Assembly (NCBI GenBank): GCA_034505795.1
Contig: JAPDQM010000011.1
Span: 1-64,000, forward strand
DNA: 64,000 nucleotides
Reading direction: 5' to 3'
Source: Thermofontimicrobium_A sp034505795
Lineage (GTDB): Bacteria > Zhuqueibacterota > Zhuqueibacteria > Thermofontimicrobiales > Thermofontimicrobiaceae
The notes under the pieces are model-generated. The model searched no databases. It had not been told where the DNA came from and was given only the letters and a program-made list of their open reading frames with translations. The first letter of the stretch is position 1. Each line of letters begins with the position of its first letter. Below are positions 25,831-33,714 of the stretch, in pieces. The translations under genes were made by a program, and so were the position numbers.

Positions 25831-27015
25831 TTGGACCTATTCGACAAATGTTACAAATTTACCCGAGCAGAAGAAGCCATGGCTCAGGGCTACTACCCGT
25901 ACTTCAAAGCAATACAATCTGGCGCGGGCTCTTCGGTAACGATCGATGGTCGCAAATTCATCATGATTGGTTCAAATAACTATCTGGGTCTCACCCAGGA
26001 TCCGCGCGTGAAACAGGCCGCAATCGATGCGCTCGAACGTTTCGGCTCTGGTTGCACCGGTTCCCGTTTTCTTAACGGAACCCTCAGCCTGCATGAAGAA
26101 TTAGAAGCGAAGCTGGCGGATTTTGTGCATAAAGAAGCCGCTCTGGTTTTTTCCACCGGTTTTCAAACCAATCAGGGTACTATCTCCACAATCGCTGGCA
26201 AAAACGACATTATTTTTAGCGACCGCGCCAACCATGCCAGCATCATTGATGGCTGTCGGCTGTCGTTTGGTCGCGTAGTAAAATTCAAACACAACGATAT
26301 GGAAGACCTTGAAAAACAGTTGGCACGAAATAACGACAATTCCGCCGGAAAATTGATCGTTTCTGATGGTGTTTTCAGCATGGAAGGCGATATTGTCAAC
26401 CTTCCCGAAATGGTCAAACTGGCCCATAAATACCAAGCTCGTATTATGATAGACGATGCCCATTCATGTGGCGTATTGGGAAAAAACGGTCGCGGAACCG
26501 GCGAGCACTTCAATATGGAAAAAGACATCGATTTGATCATGGGCACTTTTAGCAAATCCTTTGCCTCACTTGGTGGCTTCATCGCCGGAGACAAAAAAGT
26601 TGTCAGCTACATCAAACATCATGCCCGGGCATTAATATTTTCCGCCAGCATGCCCCCATCGGCGGTCGCTACCGTTAGCAAAGCCCTCGACATTTTGCAG
26701 CAAGAACCGGAGCGCTTGACTCGCCTGTGGACCAATACTCGCAAAATGAAAACCGCTTTCGATGAGATGGGCTATAATACCGGCAATACGCAAACACCAA
26801 TCATTCCCATTATCCTGGGGGATGATATGATTACATTTGCCTTCTGGAAGGCGCTGTTTGAAAAAGGTATCTTTGCCAATCCCGTGATCAGTCCCGCCGT
26901 TGAACCAGGACGATCACTGATACGCACCAGCTACATGGCAACCCACTCAGATGATGAACTGGATCAGGTGTTAGAGATTTTTTATGGAGTTGGCAAAGAA
27001 TTTGGGTTAATTTGA
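25831..27015 (+). CDS. Alpha-oxoamine synthase, serine-palmitoyltransferase-like
   Basis: 394 residues from a TTG start with AAGGAG 7 nt upstream. PLP-dependent enzyme that condenses an amino acid with an acyl-CoA or acyl-ACP. Motifs: SNNYLGL, GSGCTGSRFLNGTLSLHEELE, FSTGFQTNQGTIS, NHASIIDGCRLS, DDAHSCGVLG, and GTFSKSFASLGG with the PLP lysine near residue 242. The N-terminal MDLFDKCYKFTRA and the overall pattern resemble the serine palmitoyltransferases of Bacteroidetes more than KBL (glycine C-acetyltransferase) or BioF. No biotin or threonine genes are nearby; the neighbours fit sphingolipid synthesis. KBL remains an alternative. Confidence 0.88.
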   Translation: MDLFDKCYKFTRAEEAMAQGYYPYFKAIQSGAGSSVTIDGRKFIMIGSNNYLGLTQDPRVKQAAIDALERFGSGCTGSRFLNGTLSLHEELEAKLADFVHKEAALVFSTGFQTNQGTISTIAGKNDIIFSDRANHASIIDGCRLSFGRVVKFKHNDMEDLEKQLARNNDNSAGKLIVSDGVFSMEGDIVNLPEMVKLAHKYQARIMIDDAHSCGVLGKNGRGTGEHFNMEKDIDLIMGTFSKSFASLGGFIAGDKKVVSYIKHHARALIFSASMPPSAVATVSKALDILQQEPERLTRLWTNTRKMKTAFDEMGYNTGNTQTPIIPIILGDDMITFAFWKALFEKGIFANPVISPAVEPGRSLIRTSYMATHSDDELDQVLEIFYGVGKEFGLI

Positions 27016-27121
27016 GCCGAGAGCCAATCCGACTATTGGGTTAGAAAGAATAACTGGAGGAGCAGAAGCATTTAATCGGATATTTAATAACGAACATCGG
27101 ATTAATTTTTTAGGCTCGATA

Positions 27122-27151
27122 CCGCCCGCCTGGCGGTTTGCAGGTGGGCGG
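27122..27151. repeat. GC-rich palindrome (REP-like)
   Basis: 11-bp stem CCGCCCGCCTG / CAGGTGGGCGG with one G-T pair and an 8-nt loop, in an otherwise AT-rich 380-bp intergenic stretch (27016-27395). No U-run on either side, so not a typical terminator. Only one copy in this window. The rest of the intergenic stretch shows no gene. Confidence 0.6.
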
Positions 27152-27395
27152 ATTAATCGGGTTGTCAGTATTTTGAGATGACTGAAATTCAACAAAATCT
27201 ATTAATGGGCGTCAAGCGTCGATGCCATAAAAGAATATCAAGCTAAAACGCCTTCGATGGCCACCATCAATTAAATCCAAGCGTGATTTGCTGCTACTCC
27301 TGGTTTTCCGGTTAAAACACAATGCCCGTGCCATTTTTTAATCGCCAGGCTAAAACCCTGTGCAAGCATTAGAATCTACTATCCTGGAGGAAAAA

Positions 27396-28520
27396 ATGCC
27401 TTCACCAGAAATTCAAATCTCTCCGGTGCGGACCAAAGCGGATCGTCGCGAGTTGATCCGGCTTCCCTGGAAAATCTACCGTCATGACCCTCAATGGGTG
27501 GCGCCCCTGATCAGTCAACAAAAGGTGCTTTTTGACACCCAAAAGCATCCGTTTTTCGAGCATTCTACGGCTGATTTTTTTCTGGCCCGCCGCGGGAAAG
27601 AAGTGGTGGGTTCAATTGCAGCAATTTTGAACAACCGACACAATCAAATCCATGGCGAAAATGTCGGCTTTTTTGGTTTCTTTGAAACCATCAATGATTA
27701 TGCGGTGGCTGAACAGCTACTGGATACGGTGATGGCCTGGGCAAAGCGTAAAGGTCTCAATTGCATCCGCGGCCCTGAGAATTATTCCCAAAACGAAGTC
27801 TGTGGCCTATTGGTAGATGGCTTCGATACTCCCCCCGTCATTTTGATGGCTCATAATCCGCCCTATTATCAGACCTTTGTGGAAAAATATGGTTTCACCA
27901 AAGCCATGGATTTGTGGGCGTATTGCATGGATAGCGACACGGCTATCCCGGAGCGAGTGGTGAAAGTGGTGGAGCGGATCAAAGCACGTAGCCCTTTCAC
28001 CTTCCGAACCATCAATAAAAAGGATTTTAAGAACGAAGTCGCCCGAGTGAAGCAGATTTACAACAACGCGTGGGAGAAAAATTGGGGTTTTGTGCCATTA
28101 ACCGATCATGAAATCGACCACATTGCTCATGAATTGGTACAGATCATTGATCCTGAGATTGTTTTTTTTGCAGAATTGAATGGGCAGCCCGTCGGTTTTT
28201 CATTGGCCGTACCTGATATCAACCAGGCGCTACACAAGCTCAACGGCCGGCTGTTTCCTTTCGGCTTTCTCAAATTGCTTTATTATGCCAAAAAGATCAA
28301 CCGGCTCCGGGTGATTATCATGGGCGTCATTAAGGAATATCGGAATAAAGGCATAGATTCAGTATTCTATCTCGACACCTATCGCAAGGGTATCGAAAAA
28401 GGCTATCATTGGGGTGAATTTTCCTGGATTCTTGAAAATAACGAACCCATGAATACAGCACTTCGAAATATCGGCGCCAGAGTCTATAAAACCTATCGCA
28501 TTTACGAAAAGAAAGTGTGA
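27396..28520 (+). CDS. GNAT-fold acyltransferase (bacterial ceramide synthase candidate)
   Basis: 374 residues from the ATG at 27396, with GGAGG 5-6 nt upstream. The N-terminal ISPVRTKADRRELIRLPWKIYRHDPQWVAPL is typical of a family of about 380-residue GNAT-like proteins; then FFLARRGKEVVGSIAAILN, GENVGFFGFFETIND, RGPENYSQNEVCGLLV, and a second GNAT half (VFFAELNGQPVGFSLAVPDI...VIIMGVIKEYRNKGID). The enzyme class transfers acyl groups to amines. Lying directly after a serine-palmitoyltransferase-like gene, it is a good candidate for the N-acylation step of ceramide synthesis (bCerS); this is inference. Confidence 0.78.
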   Translation: MPSPEIQISPVRTKADRRELIRLPWKIYRHDPQWVAPLISQQKVLFDTQKHPFFEHSTADFFLARRGKEVVGSIAAILNNRHNQIHGENVGFFGFFETINDYAVAEQLLDTVMAWAKRKGLNCIRGPENYSQNEVCGLLVDGFDTPPVILMAHNPPYYQTFVEKYGFTKAMDLWAYCMDSDTAIPERVVKVVERIKARSPFTFRTINKKDFKNEVARVKQIYNNAWEKNWGFVPLTDHEIDHIAHELVQIIDPEIVFFAELNGQPVGFSLAVPDINQALHKLNGRLFPFGFLKLLYYAKKINRLRVIIMGVIKEYRNKGIDSVFYLDTYRKGIEKGYHWGEFSWILENNEPMNTALRNIGARVYKTYRIYEKKV

Positions 28521-28800
28521 TCCCTGCCACAATTAAGAACCGCAGATATTGTTATTATTGGTTAAACTGATATAGGAAAATCGGCCTTTTCCAGTGTCTT
28601 TGCTACGTAGGTGAAAATGAGTCAAATAGCCATCTCTCGTGCTGCGCTGGTCAGTTATGCCCCTGCCGTCCTAAAAAAAATTGTGCAATTTTAACTCGGC
28701 TGCAGCAACTATCAAAACGCAATGAACAATTTGGATTTTTTGAAGTATGATATAACAAAACCACAGCAATTTCGAAACAAGCTAAACGAGAGGAATTGAA

Positions 28801-29178
28801 TTGAAATCATACATACTACCCTATCTAATAGCCTTGGCAGTGATTTTGATTCTCACTCAGTGCAAGGATCCGGAGGTGGAAAGAAAAATTGACGCTCATC
28901 TCCGCATGAAAATGATGACGCTCAAGGAGTCGTCGCAATCGGAATCAACCGTTGCCGTCGTTTTCAAATCGAGCGAAGCATTAACAGAACAGCATAAATT
29001 GGTATTGCAAAAGAAAGGCATTCGCATAACGGCTGGCATCGGCAATATCTACAGCGCGACCCTGCCCGCCAAATCGATCTATGATCTAGCCAAAATGAAA
29101 TTCGTCGAATCGATCCAGGGCTCAAAAGAGTTCCAGATTCCGCGCCCCGATTCGACGGGCACCATTCAGAAGCTTTAA
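28801..29178 (+). CDS. Small lipoprotein-like protein resembling a subtilase prodomain
   Basis: 125 residues from a TTG start (GAGG 7 nt upstream). An N-terminal hydrophobic segment ends at ILTQC, a loose lipobox. The region VAVVFKSSEALTEQH...KKGIRITAGIGNIYSATLPAKSI...FVESIQGSKEF matches the prodomain region of the subtilase encoded 12 bp downstream (INVLIKSS...ALGISVLSQFGNIVAASLELEHI...AIEYIQAPRIA) in order and spacing. Subtilase prodomains act as folding chaperones and inhibitors. This looks like a separate, membrane-anchored version; whether it inhibits or helps fold the protease is unknown. Confidence 0.8.
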   Translation: MKSYILPYLIALAVILILTQCKDPEVERKIDAHLRMKMMTLKESSQSESTVAVVFKSSEALTEQHKLVLQKKGIRITAGIGNIYSATLPAKSIYDLAKMKFVESIQGSKEFQIPRPDSTGTIQKL

Positions 29179-29190
29179 GGAGAAAATCAA

Positions 29191-31446
29191 ATGAAGTTCA
29201 AAATATATTTGGCCGCCCTATTTATTATGGCGGCCATGATCCCGCAAACAATTCTATCGGGGCAACTCGCACTAGGCGATTACCAGAAACTTGATCCTCG
29301 ATTAGCCATGATATTGGATCATCCGGAACTGAAACCAATCCTATCTCAGCAAATCGCTAACCGCGCATTCGGGCAGCCAACTCAATCAATCAATGTTTTG
29401 ATCAAATCATCATTGTGCCGAAGCGAATTGAATGCCCTGGGGATATCGGTCCTTTCTCAGTTTGGCAATATCGTCGCTGCATCTTTAGAACTCGAACATA
29501 TCCCCCGCATCATCGGTCATCCGGCTATCGAATATATCCAGGCGCCAAGAATCGCTACGATTGCAAATGATGTAAGCGTTGCCGAAATTGGAACCTTGAA
29601 AGTCCGGCAACAATACAATCTTACCGGCAAAGGTGTTATCATCGGCATTATCGATACCGGTATCGACTGGCGACATGCAGATTTTCGAAAATCCGATGGC
29701 ACGACCCGCATCAAAGCGCTGCTGGATCTGACCGAACGCGGTCAGGATGCCTGGGGCGGAACACTGCATACCGAACAAGAAATCAACAATGCGCTCAATG
29801 GAAGCGGCAACGTAACTGAAAAAGATTATGTCGGACATGGCACCCATGTCGCCGGGTCTGCGGCTGGCAATGGACGCGCCACTGGCAATAGCATCCCCGC
29901 CAACACCTATGTCGGAGTCGCACCAGAGGCCGATCTCATTATCGTCAAAGCCACAACCGACAAGTATAGCATCAATTTTGAATCCACTCAATATTTGAGT
30001 GCCATTTCATTCATTGATAGCTTAGCGACCCTCTGGAAGCAGCCATACGTCATTAATATGAGTCTCGGCAGTAGCCTGGGACCGCATGATGGGAAGGATC
30101 TGAGTGAGCAAGCCATCGATAATCTTCTCAAAGAAAACAGTGGCCGGGGCCGATCCATCGTCATTTCCGCTGGAAATGATGGCGACGATGACATTCATGC
30201 CAGCGGCATTTTTAGCAGTTCAGTCACCAGTTTTGAGGTTCAATTCAACGTTCCTTCCTACACAGTAAATGCCGACAATTCAAATGACTATGTGGTTTTT
30301 GAGGGCTGGTACAAGGGCATTTATAGCTATTCCGTTAAAATAATCACCCCCAGCGGCCTTACCACTAGCACAGTCTCCGCCGGCCAGGAACGAAGCTATG
30401 ACCTCAGCGATGGCGCCATTTATATTGCTAATGCTTATGGTGGCGCCAGTAAGCTGAATGGTGACAAACAAATCGTAATCCAGGTTTTTGATTACTTTGC
30501 CAATAAGCCGCCCAAACAGGGTACCTGGAAAATTTTTATTTATGGCACTGCTGGCAAGTTTGACCTATGGCTCTCTGGCTCATCTATGGGCGCATCGATC
30601 TCTACTAATATCGACCGCACGATGATAGTGGGCACGCCGGGGACTGCATTTCAGGCCATAACCGTTGGAGCTTATGTAAGTAAAAGGAGCTGGACTGATC
30701 TTGATGGTAATCGTCTGCAAAATCCTAATCTGATCATTGGTGGCGAATCGGGTTTTTCAAGCCCCGGTCCAACTCGAGATGGTCGCGTCAAACCCGAAAT
30801 ATCAGCACCGGGCGAGATGATCGCTGCCAGCTATTCTGCTGATGCTTCCCCAAGCAGCCAATATTCGATTTTCAAATCTGGCTATTCCCAATGGCCCAAT
30901 GCGTATGTCGTTCGAGATGGAAAACACGCCATCACCCAGGGCACCAGCTTCGCAGCACCCCATGTCGCCGGCGCAATTGCTTTGATGTTGCAGCAACATC
31001 CAACCAAAACAGTAGCCGAAATTCGGCAGGCCATCATCTCCACTGCTCGCAAGGACAGCTATACCGGTAATGTGCCAAACAGCAAATGGGGCTACGGCAA
31101 AATAGATGTTGCGGCTGCCCTGCAATTGCTGCCAGTAGATTTAGCCGCGCCCAATCGCACTGTCCCAGGTAACATCGAACTGCTGCAAAATTACCCCAAT
31201 CCATTCAATCCAACAACAACCATATCTTATGCGATAGACAGTTACACTGAAGTTCAATTAACGATATTTAACCTGCGAGGTCAAAAAATTCGAACCCTCG
31301 TGGACGAACAACAGTCACCCGGCAGGCACCAGGTAACCTGGGATGGGATGGATGAACTGGATCGAGCAGTTGCCAGCGGAGTATATTTCTATCGCTTAAC
31401 TGCTGGGAATTTTTCGCAGACTAAGAAAATGATTTTATTGCCATAA
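29191..31446 (+). CDS. Secreted subtilisin-like serine protease (S8) with C-terminal sorting-type domain
   Basis: 751 residues. A signal peptide (KIYLAALFIMAAMIPQTILSG) is followed by a short prodomain-like region (about 65-120). The S8 catalytic triad is Asp near 155 in IIGIIDTGIDW, His near 216 in YVGHGTHVAGSAAGN, and Ser near 586 in TQGTSFAAPHVAGAIALM. A PPC-like or beta insert lies between His and Ser. The C-terminus LLQNYPNPFNPTTTISYAI...LTIFNLRGQKIRTLV...GVYFYRLTAG is the FlgD-like module of T9SS-type cargo. The protein is probably exported to the cell surface or medium. The preceding small gene encodes a second prodomain-like protein. Confidence 0.93.
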   Translation: MKFKIYLAALFIMAAMIPQTILSGQLALGDYQKLDPRLAMILDHPELKPILSQQIANRAFGQPTQSINVLIKSSLCRSELNALGISVLSQFGNIVAASLELEHIPRIIGHPAIEYIQAPRIATIANDVSVAEIGTLKVRQQYNLTGKGVIIGIIDTGIDWRHADFRKSDGTTRIKALLDLTERGQDAWGGTLHTEQEINNALNGSGNVTEKDYVGHGTHVAGSAAGNGRATGNSIPANTYVGVAPEADLIIVKATTDKYSINFESTQYLSAISFIDSLATLWKQPYVINMSLGSSLGPHDGKDLSEQAIDNLLKENSGRGRSIVISAGNDGDDDIHASGIFSSSVTSFEVQFNVPSYTVNADNSNDYVVFEGWYKGIYSYSVKIITPSGLTTSTVSAGQERSYDLSDGAIYIANAYGGASKLNGDKQIVIQVFDYFANKPPKQGTWKIFIYGTAGKFDLWLSGSSMGASISTNIDRTMIVGTPGTAFQAITVGAYVSKRSWTDLDGNRLQNPNLIIGGESGFSSPGPTRDGRVKPEISAPGEMIAASYSADASPSSQYSIFKSGYSQWPNAYVVRDGKHAITQGTSFAAPHVAGAIALMLQQHPTKTVAEIRQAIISTARKDSYTGNVPNSKWGYGKIDVAAALQLLPVDLAAPNRTVPGNIELLQNYPNPFNPTTTISYAIDSYTEVQLTIFNLRGQKIRTLVDEQQSPGRHQVTWDGMDELDRAVASGVYFYRLTAGNFSQTKKMILLP

Positions 31447-31451
31447 AAAAG

Positions 31452-31488
31452 CGCTTGAATCGCCGGTTCTCCAACGGCGATTCAAGCG
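31452..31488. terminator. Strong hairpin after the subtilase gene
   Basis: Perfect 14-bp stem (CGCTTGAATCGCCG, 31452-31465, with 31475-31488) and a 9-nt loop, 5 bp after the stop codon. An A-run precedes it and no U-run follows on the plus strand, so it ends or stabilises the transcript rather than being a textbook terminator. Confidence 0.65.
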
Positions 31489-32027
31489 ATTACAAAATGG
31501 TTCTTCAGAACGCCATCCATAATAACAAAAATACCCATCATTATTTAGGGCATCTCGACCTCCAAAATACTGTTCTTTGGGATGGGTAAAAATCTCAAGT
31601 CTCCCAAATTCGAGTGGCTCTTAGACAATCTGAGATTTGAAAAATTTCGATAATCATCTGCAACGCCTAATCCTCATTAGCCTTACAGGATAGCAATTTC
31701 ATATATGCACCCAACGAATCCGCTCGATTCATAGCACTTTGTTTTTGCACGAAAATACCTAATTACATATTTCTAATTAATGCACTAGCAATGCAACGCC
31801 AAAGATTCTATTCATTCTTGAATCCATTCATCAATCAATAATCATGAAAGACCCCTTTAAAAAAATCCATGCTGAGACAAGATGCTCATTTCGAAAGAGT
31901 AATCCTAATCAAAATCAAGACAAAAAATTTGCCCGCATTTTAAAAAAATCATGCCGCATTGGCCATCACCTGAAAGTATAAGAGAGACGTTTAGGTCCAA
32001 TGAAAAATTTTGAGGTTGATATTTTGC

Positions 32028-32056
32028 TTGACATCAAAAATAAAAATGATTATATT
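32028..32056 (+). promoter_or_regulatory. Predicted distal promoter of the M23 peptidase gene
   Basis: TTGACA (32028-32033), 17 bp, TATATT (32051-32056). Confidence 0.7.
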
Positions 32057-32157
32057 TGTCACATTCTTTTTAAAAAAAGCAGCTTAAGATATTTACTTAA
32101 GTAACCCTTAGTAACGATTGCAATAGAACGGCTTTTACAAAAAATTAATTTTTTTGC

Positions 32158-32186
32158 TTGACAATTTAAAAAATATTTTGTATACT
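32158..32186 (+). promoter_or_regulatory. Predicted proximal promoter of the M23 peptidase gene
   Basis: TTGACA (32158-32163), 17 bp, TATACT (32181-32186), about 105 nt before the start codon; preceded by an AT-rich stretch. Confidence 0.76.
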
Positions 32187-32295
32187 ATATGTTTGCCTTA
32201 AAAGAATCAGCAAAGGACATGACCTACCTGATTATGGACAATGATACTGCTGCCATTGATAAGTCACCACTCTCATCAAAATTAAGGAGATTGAC

Positions 32296-33222
32296 ATGAG
32301 TGACAAGCGTATCAAGCTAATTTTCTTTTCTCTTAGGGGGTCAGAAGTAAAGAATTACGACATCGGTTGGAAAAAGGTCATGGTATTGTCAACGATGCTA
32401 TTGGTCATTCTGCTGGTAGTAATTGGGGCGCTCACCATTTTATTAACCAACTTTTTCCAGAGTTCAACTCTCACCTCTTTACAGCGGACCAATCAACTTT
32501 TAAAAACCCAACTTGGCGAGATTAGCAAAAAGCTTGATAATTTTTCAGCTCAGATGGACAAATTTGAGGAGTACGACAACGATCAGCGGCTGATTGCCGG
32601 CCTTGATGAAATCGATAAAGATAGCCGTTATGGCGGTCGTGGTGGGCCAGAGACAATACCCGTTAATGATGAGCTCAACATATTGTCCGGTGAGACCCGG
32701 GAGCAAATATCTGATTTAAATATTCGCCTGGATCAACTTGAGGAACGCATAAGATTTGCTCAGGAAAGTCAACAAGCGATCAACGCAAAATTTGAAGAAA
32801 ATGATGGGTTGTGGAATTACATACCAACGATTATCCCGGTGGAACGAGGAAAGATCACTGATAAATTCGGTATGCGTATCGATCCATTTACAGAAAGACC
32901 CAAGCTTCATACCGGCATTGACATCGCTGCGCCAACGGGAACCCCGGTCTATGCGGCTGCTTATGGGGTGGTGACCGCAGTGACTTTTACGTATTCACCC
33001 AATCGTGATTATGGCCAACATGTCATTGTCGATCACGGCTATAACAAAGAAACTCTTTATGCCCATCTTTCACAGATCAATGTCAAAGTAGGACAAAAAG
33101 TGAAACGATGGGATGTCATCGGCCTCGTCGGAGAAACAGGCCGGGCAACAGGTCCCCATCTCCATTATGAGGTAAGAGAAAATGGCGCACCGGTAAATCC
33201 GGTGAAGTATTTCTTTGAATGA
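32296..33222 (+). CDS. M23-family peptidoglycan endopeptidase, membrane-anchored
   Basis: 308 residues. One membrane helix (VMVLSTMLLVILLVVIGALTILLTNFF), a long coiled-coil (about 60-175), and a C-terminal LytM/M23 domain: KITDKFGMRIDPFTERPKLHTGIDIAAPTGTPVYAAAYGVV, GQHVIVDHGYNKETLYAHLSQI, and TGRATGPHLHYEVRENG. The zinc ligands (HTGID and HLHYE histidines, Asp of GIDIA) are present, so it should be an active cell-wall endopeptidase or a divisome/elongasome regulator. It has two upstream promoters and its own terminator: a single-gene unit. Confidence 0.94.
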   Translation: MSDKRIKLIFFSLRGSEVKNYDIGWKKVMVLSTMLLVILLVVIGALTILLTNFFQSSTLTSLQRTNQLLKTQLGEISKKLDNFSAQMDKFEEYDNDQRLIAGLDEIDKDSRYGGRGGPETIPVNDELNILSGETREQISDLNIRLDQLEERIRFAQESQQAINAKFEENDGLWNYIPTIIPVERGKITDKFGMRIDPFTERPKLHTGIDIAAPTGTPVYAAAYGVVTAVTFTYSPNRDYGQHVIVDHGYNKETLYAHLSQINVKVGQKVKRWDVIGLVGETGRATGPHLHYEVRENGAPVNPVKYFFE

Positions 33223-33250
33223 TCTACAACATAAATTTGCTTAAACCTAA

Positions 33251-33277
33251 GCCCCTGGCATCAGCAGGGGCTTTTTT
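33251..33277 (+). terminator. Rho-independent terminator of the M23 peptidase gene
   Basis: Stem GCCCCTG (33251-33257) / CAGGGGC (33265-33271), 7-nt loop, then six U (33272-33277). Confidence 0.92.
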
Positions 33278-33714
33278 ATTTTGTTTCGCATCAGCTCCAA
33301 TCAATGGCATAGAAAAACTGCCGATTTCAAACTACCATGTTATTCCTGAGCCAGCTTTCAAATCGCGTTCAAATTTATGATGCAGCTAAGCGGGTTATCG
33401 ATAGTTGCGGCGCCGGAACACGTCTCGGAACTAATTCAACCTGAAGTTGCCACGAATAAAAATTACTCTCGTATCCGCTTTTTTACGCCTTAATATATCA
33501 TTTTGACATATTCAAATGGATATCAATCTGCCAATTTTACTTGCAATTCAGTAGTACTGTTTTGAGAATGGAAGATCAATTGCATACCAAACAGTACTAA
33601 TTCTAATGTTTATTTTGATGTTAGGTTTCCAGATTTCAATGCATAATTTCAATGGCATATTGTTTGCTTTGGGGGCAATGACAATCAAAATCGATTTAAA
33701 GGAGATGATCATTC
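33278..33714. other. clpB upstream region with an inverted repeat
   Basis: 437 bp without a gene. It carries the inverted repeat AGTACTGTTT (33553-33562) / AAACAGTACT (33589-33598) with a 26-nt loop, about 120 bp before clpB. No CIRCE element is present. The repeat may be an operator or a cruciform; no consensus promoter was certain. Confidence 0.45.

Larger units (their letters stand above)
31489..32295. other. Long intergenic region with two tandem promoters
   Basis: About 800 AT-rich bp with no gene I can support. It ends in two promoters (32028-32056 and 32158-32186) reading into the M23 peptidase gene. The stretch 31489-32000 holds nothing I recognise. Confidence 0.5.
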
